Shown: positions 45,609-55,328 of the stretch, in pieces
Layout: every line of letters starts with the position of its first letter
Numbering within the stretch: position 1 is the first letter of the stretch
NCBI RefSeq assembly: GCF_900129365.1
Contig: NZ_FQVM01000011.1
Location: 1 to 64,000, forward strand
Length of the DNA stretch: 64,000 nucleotides
Origin: Clostridium fallax
GTDB taxonomy: Bacteria > Bacillota > Clostridia > Clostridiales > Clostridiaceae
Direction: 5' to 3'
Position numbers and translations under genes: made by a program
Notes under the pieces: model-generated
Told to the model about the DNA's origin: nothing
Database searches by the model: none
What the model saw: the letters and a program-made list of their open reading frames with translations, nothing else

Positions 45609-47132
45609 TTATAGATATAATGCAGATAATTTCATAATTTCTTCCTGAGAAGTTTTATCTGAATCTACTATTCCAGCAACTCTTCCGTTACTCATCACTA
45701 AAATTCTATCTGATACCCCTAAAAGCTCTGGCATTTCAGAAGAAACCATAATTATTCCCTTACCTTCTTTAGCTAAATTATTCATAAGCTGATAAATTTC
45801 ATATTTAGCTCCTACGTCAATTCCCCTTGTAGGTTCATCTAACATAAATACCTCAGGTCTTCTTAGTAACCATCTTCCAATTACAACCTTTTGTTGGTTT
45901 CCCCCTGATAAACTTCCTATTAAAGTTTTTTGAGAAGGTGTTTTTACCTTTAAAGATTTAATTATTTTTTCAGTATCCTCTTCCATTTTCTTTTCCGATA
46001 ATAATTTTATTTTATTATTGTATGCCTTTATATTAGCTATAACAGTATTAAACCTTATAGAAAGCTTATCAAAAATCCCTGTTTGCCTTCTTTCTTCTGT
46101 AACTAATGCAAAGCCATTGCTCATAGCCTTAGCTGTAGTTAGATTATTAATTTCTTTTCCATGAAGATATATCTTTCCTCCAGCCACCCTTCTAGCTCCA
46201 AAAATAGCTTCTAAAAGTTCTGTTCTTTTTGCGCCTACAAGGCCTGCTATACCTAAAATCTCACCTTTTCTAAGATAGAAACTAACCTCTTTAAAGGTAG
46301 GTTCTATTAAACCTGTAAGATTTTCTACCTTTAAAATTACATCATCTATTTTATGTTCCTTAGGCGGAAATCTATTAGTAAGTTCTCTTCCTACCATAAG
46401 TTTTATTATCTTTTCCATTGTTAAATCTTTAGAGTTTTCTGTAGATATCCATTTTCCATCTCTCATTATTGTTACTTCATCTGATATTTTAAGAATTTCC
46501 TCCATTTTATGAGAAATATAAATTATACTAATACCTTCTTTTCTAAGTTTCTTTATTATTTTAAAAAGATGCTCTACTTCTTTTTCTGTTAAGGAAGATG
46601 TAGGCTCATCCATAACTATTATTTTAGAATCATAAGATACAGCCTTTGCAATTTCAACCATTTGCATCTGTGATACAGATAAAGTGTTAACCTTTCTTTT
46701 AGGATTTAAATCTATATCTAAATTTTTAAATATTTTCTCTGTATCTTTAAACATTTTTTCTTCATCAATAAATATTCCCTTATATGGATATCTTCCAAGC
46801 CAAAGATTATCCATAATAGTTCTTTGTCTAACTTGATTTAATTCTTGATGAACCATTGATATCCCATTATCTAATGCCTGTTTTGAATTTTCAAAACTAA
46901 CTTTTTTCTTATTTATAAATATATCTCCACTATCACAATGATAAATTCCAAATAAACACTTCATCAGTGTAGATTTACCTGCTCCATTTTCCCCCATAAG
47001 AGCATGTACTGTACCTTTTTTTATTTTGAGAGTTACATTATCTAAAGCCTTAACCCCAGGAAATTCCTTAGATATATTGTTCATCTCTAAAACATACTCT
47101 AAAGCACTACTGTCATGTACACTTTTTTCCAC
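45609..47132 (-). CDS. mglA: Sugar ABC transporter ATP-binding protein MglA
   Basis: Tandem-ATPase subunit of 507 residues for the CUT2-type importer. First ATPase: GENGAGKSTLMKCLFG, signature TLSVSQMQMVEIAKA, DEPTSSLTEKE. Second: a degenerate Walker A GLVGAKRTELLEAIFG, signature GSLSGGNQQKVVIGR and DEPTRGIDVGAK, as usual for this family. I place the start at GTG 47132, preceded by GGAGGGG; the ATG-less frame opens to 47168 but that part overlaps the hairpin after mglB. It is 57 bases downstream of mglB. Confidence 0.93.
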   Translation of the reverse strand: MEKSVHDSSALEYVLEMNNISKEFPGVKALDNVTLKIKKGTVHALMGENGAGKSTLMKCLFGIYHCDSGDIFINKKKVSFENSKQALDNGISMVHQELNQVRQRTIMDNLWLGRYPYKGIFIDEEKMFKDTEKIFKNLDIDLNPKRKVNTLSVSQMQMVEIAKAVSYDSKIIVMDEPTSSLTEKEVEHLFKIIKKLRKEGISIIYISHKMEEILKISDEVTIMRDGKWISTENSKDLTMEKIIKLMVGRELTNRFPPKEHKIDDVILKVENLTGLIEPTFKEVSFYLRKGEILGIAGLVGAKRTELLEAIFGARRVAGGKIYLHGKEINNLTTAKAMSNGFALVTEERRQTGIFDKLSIRFNTVIANIKAYNNKIKLLSEKKMEEDTEKIIKSLKVKTPSQKTLIGSLSGGNQQKVVIGRWLLRRPEVFMLDEPTRGIDVGAKYEIYQLMNNLAKEGKGIIMVSSEMPELLGVSDRILVMSNGRVAGIVDSDKTSQEEIMKLSALYL

Positions 47133-47154
47133 TTGTCTCCCCTCCTTATTTAAT

Positions 47155-47182
47155 AAAGAGATACACAAAAGTGCATCTCTTT
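47155..47182 (-). other. Intercistronic mglB-mglA stem-loop
   Basis: A 12-bp stem with a TTTT loop (one G-U pair on the minus strand) starts immediately after mglB. It could stabilise the mglB message or partly terminate, so that the binding protein is made in excess over the membrane subunits. Confidence 0.65.
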
Positions 47183-47189
47183 TTAATTA

Positions 47190-48245
47190 TTATTTATAAG
47201 CATCTTCTCCTACTGTTATATTTTCTTTATTTATTCCTACATAAGGTACACGAACAGCCTTTTTATCATCTAACTTCCACTCTGTATTTTCTAATAAGTC
47301 TTTTCCACTAGCTACATTAACTGATAATTCTACTAAAGCTTTTCCTTGATTCTTAGCATCATTTAAAACTGTTCCAGCTATTTTTCCTTCTTTAATTTTA
47401 TCTAAAACTTCTGGTATAGCATCAACACCATAAATAGGTACATATTTACTGTCATCTTTTAAGTATCCTGCTTTTTCTAAAGAAGCTAATGCACCTAAAG
47501 CCATACCATCATTATTACAAACTACCATTTCTATATTATCGCCATATTTTGAAATCCAAGCATCCATCTTTTCAGTAGCCTTACCAGCATCCCACATTCC
47601 TGTATCTATAGCTAACTCTTCCACTTCTATTCCTGCATTTTTTACTTCTTCTATAGAATGTTTAGTTCTAGCTTCTGCATCAGGATGTCCTGGTTCCCCT
47701 TTTATTAATACATATTGAAGTTTTCCATCTTTATTTTTGTCCCACTTCTCTTTATTTTTTTGCCAATCATCAGCCATTAGTTTTCCCTGAAGTACTCCAG
47801 ATTCTTTAGATTCTGTTCCTACATACCAACATTTATCATAACTGTCCATTGCAGATTTTTCTGGCTCTTTATTAAAGAATATTACTGGAATATCTTCCTT
47901 TTTAGCCTTTTCAATAACACTTGGAGCTGCTTTAGGATTAACTAAATTAATGGCTAATACATTTACTCCCTTTGCTATCATCGTATCTATTTGTTCTAAT
48001 TGTTTTGCCTGATCATTTTGAGAATCATTCATAATTAACTCAGCTTTTCCCTCTGTCTGCTTTTCTATAGCTCGTCTAACATAAGACATAAAACTATCAT
48101 CATACTTATATATAGTTGCTCCTATTTTAATTTTTTGTGGTTCTCCTGATGTAGCGGTTCCCTCATCATTTTTATTTCCACATCCAACTAATGTTCCTAA
48201 TGCTAACATTCCTGTAAGCATTAATATAATACCCCTCTTTTTCAT
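47190..48245 (-). CDS. mglB: Galactose/glucose-binding lipoprotein MglB
   Basis: Substrate-binding protein of 351 residues of the periplasmic-binding-protein type 1 family. A lipoprotein signal (LALGTLVGC, Cys at about 22) anchors it outside the membrane. The binding domain shows IKIGATIYKYDDSFMSY, GVNVLAINLVNP, VIFFNKEPEK, CNNDGMALGALASLEKAGY and PIYGVDAIPEVLDKI, all characteristic of galactose/glucose-binding proteins. GGAGG lies 6 bases before the ATG. First gene of mglBAC. Confidence 0.95.
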   Translation of the reverse strand: MKKRGIILMLTGMLALGTLVGCGNKNDEGTATSGEPQKIKIGATIYKYDDSFMSYVRRAIEKQTEGKAELIMNDSQNDQAKQLEQIDTMIAKGVNVLAINLVNPKAAPSVIEKAKKEDIPVIFFNKEPEKSAMDSYDKCWYVGTESKESGVLQGKLMADDWQKNKEKWDKNKDGKLQYVLIKGEPGHPDAEARTKHSIEEVKNAGIEVEELAIDTGMWDAGKATEKMDAWISKYGDNIEMVVCNNDGMALGALASLEKAGYLKDDSKYVPIYGVDAIPEVLDKIKEGKIAGTVLNDAKNQGKALVELSVNVASGKDLLENTEWKLDDKKAVRVPYVGINKENITVGEDAYK

Positions 48246-48290
48246 AATTTCCTCCTTATAATAAAAAAATATTTTTCATTTTAAGTTATA

Positions 48291-48350
48291 TTAAAACGTA
48301 TTCATGAATAAATTACTTTTTATGGTATTTATTTCAATAATATTATACCA
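48291..48350 (-). promoter_or_regulatory. mglB promoter and candidate cre site
   Basis: On the minus strand an extended -10, TGGTATAAT, ends at 48342 (TATAAT 48342-48347); the -35 is poor. Downstream, TGAATACGTTTTAA at 48291-48304 matches 12 of 14 positions of the CcpA cre consensus. A site after the start of transcription would fit roadblock repression by preferred sugars. The remaining AT-rich DNA up to 48556 shows nothing else. Confidence 0.45.
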
Positions 48351-48556
48351 TTTTTTGGAATTTATTTAATATTTTTTTATTCTTTTTTAAAAAAATATTT
48401 TATTTTTATTTTTATTTATATTAATTTATTAAATTATTAAAAATTTTCTTTATTTTTATCATTTTTTTAATAAATTGTATAGTTATTTACAATTTAAAAT
48501 TATATTTTTAAATTATAATTTATTTATTTTTATATTTTTATCATAAATAAATTAAA

Positions 48557-48599
48557 AAACTGCCTTTGAATAATTAAATCAATTACTCAAAGGCAGTTT
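48557..48599 (-). terminator. Terminator of adhE
   Basis: AAACTGCCTTTGA (48557-48569) pairs with TCAAAGGCAGTTT (48587-48599), followed on the minus strand by a T-run. Confidence 0.85.
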
Positions 48600-48610
48600 A
48601 TAATTATTTT

Positions 48611-51244
48611 TTATTTATTTTTGCTTTTTCCATTAATTTTCTTAACTTCTTTATTGCCATTTCCTTCAAATGCATTTATATACATTTGTTTTATTTCACT
48701 CATTAATGGATATCTTGGATTAGCTCCTGTACATTGATCATCAAAAGCTTGCTCTACCATATCATCTAGTGTTGCATAGAATTTCTCTTTAGTTACTCCA
48801 CACTCTTCTATTGTCTTTGGCATTTTTACTTTCTCTTGAAGTTCTTTTATAGCTTTTATTAAAAGTTCAACTTTTTCGCTATCACTATTTCCACCAAGTC
48901 CTAAGTAATCAGCAATTCTTGCATATCTAAATGTAGCATTTGGATATTTGTATTGAGGAAATGCTGTTTGCTTTCTTGGTGCATCTGCTGCATTAAATCT
49001 TATAACTTCATTTATAAGTAATGAGTTTGCAACTCCATGTGGCACATGATGTGCTGCTCCTAATTTATGAGCCATTGAGTGACATACTCCTAAAAATGCA
49101 TTTGCAAAAGCCATACCTGCCATTGATGATGCATGCGCCATCTTTTCTCTTGCCTTTACGTTAGTAGTTCCTTCTTCATATGCAAATGGTAAATATTTAA
49201 ATATAAGTCTGATTGACTCTAAAGCTAATCCATTACTATATTCTGAAGCTAAAACTGATACATATGCTTCTATTGCATGAGTTAAAGCATCTATACCTGA
49301 TGCTGCTGTTAGTCCCTTTGGCATACTCATCATAAGTTCTGCATCTACTATCGCCATATCTGGAGTTAATTCATAGTCAGCTAAAGGATATTTAACACCT
49401 GTTTGTTCATCTGTTATAACTGCAAATGGTGTAACCTCTGATCCTGTTCCTGATGATGTAGGTATTGATATCATCATAGCTTTTGTACCCATAGTTGGGA
49501 ACTTATAAACTCTTTTTCTTATATCCATAAATCTCATAGCTAAATCTTCAAACCTTACTTCTGGATGCTCATACATAACCCACATAATTTTAGCTGCATC
49601 CATTGGTGATCCGCCACCTAATGAGATAATAGCATCTGGCTCAAAGCTCATCATTTCTGCTGCACCTTGTTTAGCTGTTTTTAATGTTGGATCCGGTTCA
49701 ACATCTGAGAAAATTTTATAGTCTATCTTACATTCATCTAATACTCTAGTTATAGTATCTGTATATCCTAAATTATATAAAACCTTATCTGTTACTATAA
49801 ATACTCTTTTCTTACCAAGATCTTTTAATTCTCTTAAGGCTACTGGTAAACATCCATATTTAAAGTACACTTTTTCAGGAACTCTAAACCAAAGCATATT
49901 TTCTCTCCTCTCAGCTACACTCTTTATGTTAATTAAATGCTTAGGACCAACGTTTTCTGAAACTGAGTTTCCTCCCCAAGTACCACAACCTAATGTTAAT
50001 GATGGAGCTAATTTAAAGTTATATATATCTCCTATAGCCCCTTGGGATGCTGGCATATTTATAATTGTTCTACAAGTTTTCATTGCAGCTCCAAACTTTT
50101 CTATTCTATCCCTTGATTTAATCTGATCAGTATAAAGTACTGATGTATGACCAAATCCTCCAAGTTCTATTAATCTACAAGCCTTCTTTAATGCTTCATC
50201 AAAACTTTTAGCTTTATACATAGCTAAAATTGGTGATAATTTTTCATGTGAGAATGGCTCTTCAAGGTCAACAGATTCTACTTCTCCTATTAATACCTTA
50301 GCTGTTTCTGGAACAGTTACTCCTGCCATTTCTGCTATTTTGCCAGCACTTTGACCAACTATATTAGCATTTAAGGCTCCTTTTTCATTTAAAATTGTTT
50401 TTCTTACTTTATTTATTTCATCGCCCTTTAATATATAAGCCCCTCTTTCTGAAAGTTCTTTTTTAACTTCATCATAAACTTTATCCATAACAATTATACT
50501 TTGCTCTGATGCACATATTACCCCATTATCAAAAGTTTTTGATAAAAGAATTGAGTTTACAGCCATTTTTATATGAGCTGTTTCATCAATTATAGCTGGA
50601 GTATTTCCTGCTCCAACTCCTAAAGCTGGCTTTCCTGATGAATAAGCAGCCTTAACCATTCCAGGGCCACCTGTTGCAAGGATTATATCTGACTCTGCCA
50701 TAACGTTTTGAGAAAGTTCTACTGAAGGTTCATCTATCCATCCTATTATTCCCTCTGGAGCTCCTGCCTTAACAGCTGCATCTAAAACTATTTTAGCTGC
50801 TTCTATAGTAGCCTTTTTAGCTCTTGGATGAGGTGATATTATTATCGCATTTCTAGTTTTTAATGATATTAAAGTTTTAAATATAGCAGTTGATGTTGGA
50901 TTTGTTGTTGGAACTATTGCAGCTATAACCCCTATTGGTTCCGCAACCTTAGTTATTCCAAATGCTTCATCCTTAGCAATTACTCCACAAGTTTTTTCAT
51001 CTTTATATTGATTATAGATATATTCTGCTGCAAAATGGTTTTTTATAACTTTATCTTCAACTATTCCCATACCACTTTCTTCTACAGCCATTTTTGCTAA
51101 TTTTATTCTTGCATTATTTGCTGCCATAGCTGCTTGTCTAAATATCTCATCTACTTGCTCTTGAGTATAAGTTGCAAATATTTTTTGAGCCTCTCTAAGG
51201 GCTTGAATTTTTGCTGTTAATTCTTTAGCATTTGTTACTGCCAT
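48611..51244 (-). CDS. adhE: Bifunctional acetaldehyde/alcohol dehydrogenase AdhE
   Basis: Fused enzyme of 877 residues that reduces acetyl-CoA to ethanol, regenerating NAD+. The N-terminal aldehyde dehydrogenase (about 1-440) has VPTTNPTSTAIFK, GAGNTPAIID and the catalytic Cys in NGVICASEQS. The C-terminal iron-type alcohol dehydrogenase (about 460-870) has LGGGSPMDAAK, SIPTSSGTGSEVTPFAV and iron ligand His residues in GVCHSMAHKLGAAHHVPHG. AGGAGG lies 8 bases from the ATG. Monocistronic; the -35 overlaps a Rex-like operator, so it should respond to the NADH/NAD+ ratio. Confidence 0.97.
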   Translation of the reverse strand: MAVTNAKELTAKIQALREAQKIFATYTQEQVDEIFRQAAMAANNARIKLAKMAVEESGMGIVEDKVIKNHFAAEYIYNQYKDEKTCGVIAKDEAFGITKVAEPIGVIAAIVPTTNPTSTAIFKTLISLKTRNAIIISPHPRAKKATIEAAKIVLDAAVKAGAPEGIIGWIDEPSVELSQNVMAESDIILATGGPGMVKAAYSSGKPALGVGAGNTPAIIDETAHIKMAVNSILLSKTFDNGVICASEQSIIVMDKVYDEVKKELSERGAYILKGDEINKVRKTILNEKGALNANIVGQSAGKIAEMAGVTVPETAKVLIGEVESVDLEEPFSHEKLSPILAMYKAKSFDEALKKACRLIELGGFGHTSVLYTDQIKSRDRIEKFGAAMKTCRTIINMPASQGAIGDIYNFKLAPSLTLGCGTWGGNSVSENVGPKHLINIKSVAERRENMLWFRVPEKVYFKYGCLPVALRELKDLGKKRVFIVTDKVLYNLGYTDTITRVLDECKIDYKIFSDVEPDPTLKTAKQGAAEMMSFEPDAIISLGGGSPMDAAKIMWVMYEHPEVRFEDLAMRFMDIRKRVYKFPTMGTKAMMISIPTSSGTGSEVTPFAVITDEQTGVKYPLADYELTPDMAIVDAELMMSMPKGLTAASGIDALTHAIEAYVSVLASEYSNGLALESIRLIFKYLPFAYEEGTTNVKAREKMAHASSMAGMAFANAFLGVCHSMAHKLGAAHHVPHGVANSLLINEVIRFNAADAPRKQTAFPQYKYPNATFRYARIADYLGLGGNSDSEKVELLIKAIKELQEKVKMPKTIEECGVTKEKFYATLDDMVEQAFDDQCTGANPRYPLMSEIKQMYINAFEGNGNKEVKKINGKSKNK

Positions 51245-51324
51245 GTTATTATTCCTCCTAAGAATTTATATAAATTAGTATTTTTCTTATTTATTAATAT
51301 TATTTTCTTTGTTGATTACAATAT

Positions 51325-51353
51325 AATTTTATATTATTGTTTATTTTTTATCA
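51325..51353 (-). promoter_or_regulatory. adhE promoter overlapping a Rex-like operator
   Basis: On the minus strand TTGATA (51348-51353) and TAAAAT (51325-51330), spacer 17. The 18 bases 51336-51353 read TTGATAAAAAATAAACAA, matching TTGTTAANNNNTTAACAA at 12 of 14 fixed positions. Rex bound here would block the -35. Confidence 0.7.
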
Positions 51354-51541
51354 ATCTCTCCAAAGCTTTTCTAGTTAAATTTATAACTATATTAAATGTT
51401 TTCACTATTATTTTCAATGTTTTTCACTACATTTTAAATTTATTTATTGTTATTTAAAATACACAATTAACTTTTTTCTAAAATTTACATATAGTAGTTT
51501 GTTAATTAACAGATTAATCCTTTTTTCTTATAAATAAAAAA

Positions 51542-51574
51542 ACTATGTTAAGAATATATTTAACTTAACATAGT
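51542..51574 (-). terminator. Terminator of the 51598 gene
   Basis: ACTATGTTAAG (51542-51552) pairs with CTTAACATAGT (51564-51574), followed on the minus strand by TTTTTTTATTT. Confidence 0.8.
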
Positions 51575-51597
51575 AATTTTATTCATTAATATATATT

Positions 51598-52380
51598 TTA
51601 TACTCCCTTTAACCCTAATAATTGAAAATATGTCTTAAAACCTTTGTTATCCCATTTTATATAACTTTCAATAACTCCAAGCAAATCTCCATAATTTATT
51701 CCTAATAATTTTTGAAAAGATAATAGATTATATATATTATCATTACACTGATTTAAAGGAATTAAAGAATTTAAGGATGATACATTAACTTCCATTGGAT
51801 TTTTTAGTTTTTCTCCTTCATAAATTAAGTTTAAATAATCTTTTTCTTTATTACTTATATCTAATGAATATTTTTCCTTTAATATATTGCTTACAAGTTC
51901 TACTTTATAAGAATCTTTAAACTTTCCATTATAATCTTCTTTTTTAAAATAGTTTTCACTATCAAATACTATTTTATACTGGTTTTCTATAAAAGAAACT
52001 ATATATGCAAATAAATAATCTCCACTTCCTCCAGATGTTATTCTAACTAAAATATCTTTTTCTTTTAAATTTCTAAAATTAGCTAAAAATAAACAACTAT
52101 TATATCCTTCATTATTTGGAAAATTAATAGTTGTTTTTTTATTTGTAGCACCATCTATTATTTCTAAATAAATATTAGTTTTATAGTTACTTTCTCCCCC
52201 AGTATAATCTTTTCCTAAGAGAATTATTTTATCAGGAATGCCATCTCCATTTGTATCATCTTCTATAGTATCAATTACATAATTAAGCTCTTGTCTTCTA
52301 TTTTTCAATATAAGTTCTTTAATATTGATTGGATGAATATTTTTCTTTTCTAAAATTTTAAACTCTTCAAAACTTTTCAA
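51598..52380 (-). CDS. Protein with a DxNGDGxxD calcium-type loop, unknown function
   Basis: Product of 260 residues, no signal peptide or membrane helix, so probably cytoplasmic. Residues about 40-50 read DDTNGDGIPDKI, a calcium-binding loop of the kind found in VCBS/dockerin-like proteins, followed by a strand-rich region (IILLGKDYTGG, IYLEIIDGATNKK, LVRITSGGSGDYLFAYIVSF). The last ~80 residues are helical. I do not recognise the family. The start is TTG with AGAGGA upstream. It lies 46 bases after the HD-domain gene on the same strand and is probably cotranscribed with it. Confidence 0.7.
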   Translation of the reverse strand: MKSFEEFKILEKKNIHPINIKELILKNRRQELNYVIDTIEDDTNGDGIPDKIILLGKDYTGGESNYKTNIYLEIIDGATNKKTTINFPNNEGYNSCLFLANFRNLKEKDILVRITSGGSGDYLFAYIVSFIENQYKIVFDSENYFKKEDYNGKFKDSYKVELVSNILKEKYSLDISNKEKDYLNLIYEGEKLKNPMEVNVSSLNSLIPLNQCNDNIYNLLSFQKLLGINYGDLLGVIESYIKWDNKGFKTYFQLLGLKGV

Positions 52381-52426
52381 TATAGATATCCTCTTAAATT
52401 TATATCAAATTATTATATGTAAAACC

Positions 52427-53047
52427 TTACTTTAAGGTTTTAACTTTCTCTCTAAAATCCTCTATAAATTTATATACTTCTTTTTTGCCAAAGTCATCAA
52501 TTTCTCCTCTTCCTAATCTATCTGCAAGCGAAATCAAAGCGACCTCTTCTACATCTCCTCTTGAAAGCAAACCTTTTATATCACTAAAAGGAAGATTTTT
52601 ATTAATAAAAAATGTATGCATATGATATCTAACTAAATATAAAACCTTATTTTTAAAATCTTCATCTACCTTTAGCTTTTCTAATATATCTTCTACTATT
52701 TTTTCTCCTTCAATATCATGATTATATGAAGTTATTCTTCCATCTCTTAATTTCGTAGTAGTTATTTTCCCTAAATCATGAAATAAAGCTGCCCACATAA
52801 AAGCCTTAGAATCCTTACTTAATTTTTTTATTTTTGCTGCCTCATCAACTACCATCAATGTATGTTCTAAAACATTACCTTCAGGATGATATTTTTTATT
52901 TTGAGGAATATCCTCTAATTTACTTATAAAATTAAAAGGTTCTTCCCTTAATAATCCTTTATTTATCATACTTCTTATATATTTAGATGGTTTTTCATCT
53001 TCTAATAAGTGATCATTTATTTCTTTAAAAATTTTTTCTTCTTCCAA
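52427..53047 (-). CDS. HD-domain phosphohydrolase
   Basis: Product of 206 residues with a complete HD motif: EHTLMVVDEA (first His), AALFHDLGKITTT (His-Asp), SYNHDIEGEKIVEDIL (third His) and SLADRLGRGE (final Asp). The same arrangement occurs in the HD domain of CCA-adding tRNA enzymes and related phosphodiesterases; the nucleotidyltransferase half is absent here. Substrate unknown, likely a nucleotide phosphoester. TTG start with AAGGAGGG. It probably heads a two-gene unit with 51598. Confidence 0.88.
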   Translation of the reverse strand: MEEEKIFKEINDHLLEDEKPSKYIRSMINKGLLREEPFNFISKLEDIPQNKKYHPEGNVLEHTLMVVDEAAKIKKLSKDSKAFMWAALFHDLGKITTTKLRDGRITSYNHDIEGEKIVEDILEKLKVDEDFKNKVLYLVRYHMHTFFINKNLPFSDIKGLLSRGDVEEVALISLADRLGRGEIDDFGKKEVYKFIEDFREKVKTLK

Positions 53048-53207
53048 AATAAACCCTCCTTATTTTTTATTTTATATTTATTATATCAACAATTATAAAA
53101 TTTAATTATTTTTTGTTAATGAAAGTATTTTTATAAAAACTTTTGTTAATAATAATAATGGCTGTAAAATCAACCTCTTGAAATTTAAACTCCTATAATT
53201 ATTAAAA

Positions 53208-53244
53208 GAGCATCTATTTATGAATTTTTCATTTTTAGATGCTC
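53208..53244 (-). terminator. Terminator of the debranching-enzyme gene
   Basis: GAGCATCTA pairs with TAGATGCTC, with an inner ATGAA/TTCAT pairing and T-runs on both sides. Confidence 0.7.
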
Positions 53245-53309
53245 ATTTTTTTCATTATATAATATAAAAATACTAATAAATTATATTTATTTTCTAATTA
53301 TTTTTATAC

Positions 53310-55328
53310 TTATTTAAAAATATTACTTTTTATTTTATTTAACCTTTCTCTATTACCTAAAATATCTTCATAATAAACTCTAAGAATCTCTCCAACACTC
53401 CACGCTTGAGAATAACATCCCCTTGGTGTATTTGGAAAATCTCCATCAAATATTTCGGCAATAGTTCCTAAACAATGATTTTTTAAATGATCTTCCATAT
53501 CCTTCATTAAAGAATCTACAAAATCTATTGCCTCCTTAGAATAATCATTGACTTTACAATATGCAGTAAAAAATGCACCTAAAGGGAATGCCCAAACTGT
53601 TCCTTGGTGATAAGCCATATCCCTTTTTAATAATTCACCACAATAATATGGTTTATAATCTTTATTATCTCTACTTAAACTTCTTAATCCATAAGAAGTA
53701 TATAATTCTTTAAAAACTTTATCTACTATCTTCTTCTCTTTCTCCCTATCAAGCATAGTAAACCAAAGAGAAACAGCCCATATTTGATTACATCTTATGC
53801 TATCATCCTTTTCATTATCATTTACCACATCATAAAGACATTTTTTATCTTCATTCCAAAATACTTTATAGAAGGATTTCTTTACTTTTTCCGCTAAGCT
53901 AAAATACTCATTTTCTTTTTTCTCTTCAAATTTACTACATAAAAGTCCTGCAATATTTAAGGCATTATACCATAAAGCATTAATTTCTACAGGCTTTCCA
54001 TGCCTTGGAGTTACAACTATTCCATTTACCCTAACATCCATCCAAGTAACTTGATCTAATCCAGATCCTGCTGAAATAAGACCATCTTCCTCCATATGAA
54101 TAGAAAATTTTGTCCCTTTTTTATAAAATTTAATTATATTTTTTATAGTAGGATATATTTCTTCCTTTATAAACTCTAAGGTTTTAGAATCGTTACCATA
54201 AAGCAATAAGCTATAAGCTGCATTTATAAACCACAAAGATCCATCTACAGTATTATATATAGGTTCTCTACCTTTTCCAGGAAACATATTAGGTATTAGT
54301 CCATCTTTTTCATATAAACTAAAACTTTTAAGTATTTCTTTGCAATCATCTAATCTATTAGTAGCTAAAGTTAATCCATTAATAGCTATCATAGCATCTC
54401 TTCCCCAGTCTAAAAACCATGGATATCCTGCTAGTATTGTTTTACAATTAGTTGAATTTCTTTCTACAATAAACTGATCCGCTGCTAAAGGTAAATATTT
54501 TGCTAAATCCCTTTTATCATTAAAAGTATTTTTTAATTTATTTATTCTTCCTATCTCCTCTTTAAAGATTTTCTCTCCACTAGGTTTATTAAAATAATTT
54601 AAAGTACATATTATATACCCTACTTTTCTTTCATAAGGCTTTAGTTTAAATTTAACTGTATTAGGTATATAAAATCTTTCATAAGGCTTTTTATCTCCAG
54701 TTGTCTTATCTATGTCGTAATAAACTTCTTCTGTTATTAAATCTAAATCTTTGGAATCGATTCCATTTTCCACCCAAAGATTTATTACAGCATCTTTTTT
54801 AATATGTGGTATTAATTTTAATCCATTTTCTATTTTCTCTTTATTAAAAACTAAATTTTCTTTATTATTATATATACTTAAATCCCTAAAGCACATAAGA
54901 GGATTAACTTCTAAAGATATATTATTTGATCCATTTTTTATATCATACTTAATAGCTACAAGGTTCTCTCTATATTTCATTACTATAGATTTATCTATTA
55001 TAACATCCTCTACTACATATCTATAGTGAGGAATTCCATCATACTCAAAAGATTGCTGATTTTTGTATCCTTCTATAATAAAATCTTTGTATTTTGTTGT
55101 GAATAAAGGATATTTATTTTCATTTATATAGATATATTCCTCTAATTTTGATAGTATCATATATCTCTCCTCTGGAGAATTTATAGCTCCAACTAATAAT
55201 CCATTATGTTTTCTTCCATTAGATCCTACAATACTACATCCTCCAAATCCACTTATACCATTTGCAATGATCCATTCCCTTTCTAATGATTTCTCATAAG
55301 TTATCCAGCTTTCTTTTCCAAATCTCAA
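53310..55328 (-). CDS. Glycogen debranching enzyme (GH133-type amylo-alpha-1,6-glucosidase)
   Basis: Product of 672 residues of the archaeal/clostridial GDE type. The N-terminal beta-sandwich domain (about 1-270) has EWIIANGISGFGG and RKHNGLLVGA. The (alpha/alpha)6 catalytic domain starts near AGYPWFLDWGRDAMIAI, whose Asp/Glu region binds the substrate, continues with GLIPNMFPGKG, NTVDGSLWFINA, SAGSGLDQVTWMDVRVNG and LKRDMAYHQGTVWAFPLG. It releases the branch glucose from glycogen. The frame is open to 55352, but AAGGAGTGA lies inside that extension and 6 bases before TTG 55328, the start I choose. No glg genes adjoin. Confidence 0.92.
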   Translation of the reverse strand: MRFGKESWITYEKSLEREWIIANGISGFGGCSIVGSNGRKHNGLLVGAINSPEERYMILSKLEEYIYINENKYPLFTTKYKDFIIEGYKNQQSFEYDGIPHYRYVVEDVIIDKSIVMKYRENLVAIKYDIKNGSNNISLEVNPLMCFRDLSIYNNKENLVFNKEKIENGLKLIPHIKKDAVINLWVENGIDSKDLDLITEEVYYDIDKTTGDKKPYERFYIPNTVKFKLKPYERKVGYIICTLNYFNKPSGEKIFKEEIGRINKLKNTFNDKRDLAKYLPLAADQFIVERNSTNCKTILAGYPWFLDWGRDAMIAINGLTLATNRLDDCKEILKSFSLYEKDGLIPNMFPGKGREPIYNTVDGSLWFINAAYSLLLYGNDSKTLEFIKEEIYPTIKNIIKFYKKGTKFSIHMEEDGLISAGSGLDQVTWMDVRVNGIVVTPRHGKPVEINALWYNALNIAGLLCSKFEEKKENEYFSLAEKVKKSFYKVFWNEDKKCLYDVVNDNEKDDSIRCNQIWAVSLWFTMLDREKEKKIVDKVFKELYTSYGLRSLSRDNKDYKPYYCGELLKRDMAYHQGTVWAFPLGAFFTAYCKVNDYSKEAIDFVDSLMKDMEDHLKNHCLGTIAEIFDGDFPNTPRGCYSQAWSVGEILRVYYEDILGNRERLNKIKSNIFK

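Larger units (their letters stand above)
51245..51597. other. adhE upstream region
   Basis: About 350 bases with no gene. It contains the adhE promoter and Rex-like site, a separate palindrome TGTTAATTAACA at 51500-51511, and the terminator of the next gene. Confidence 0.6.
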
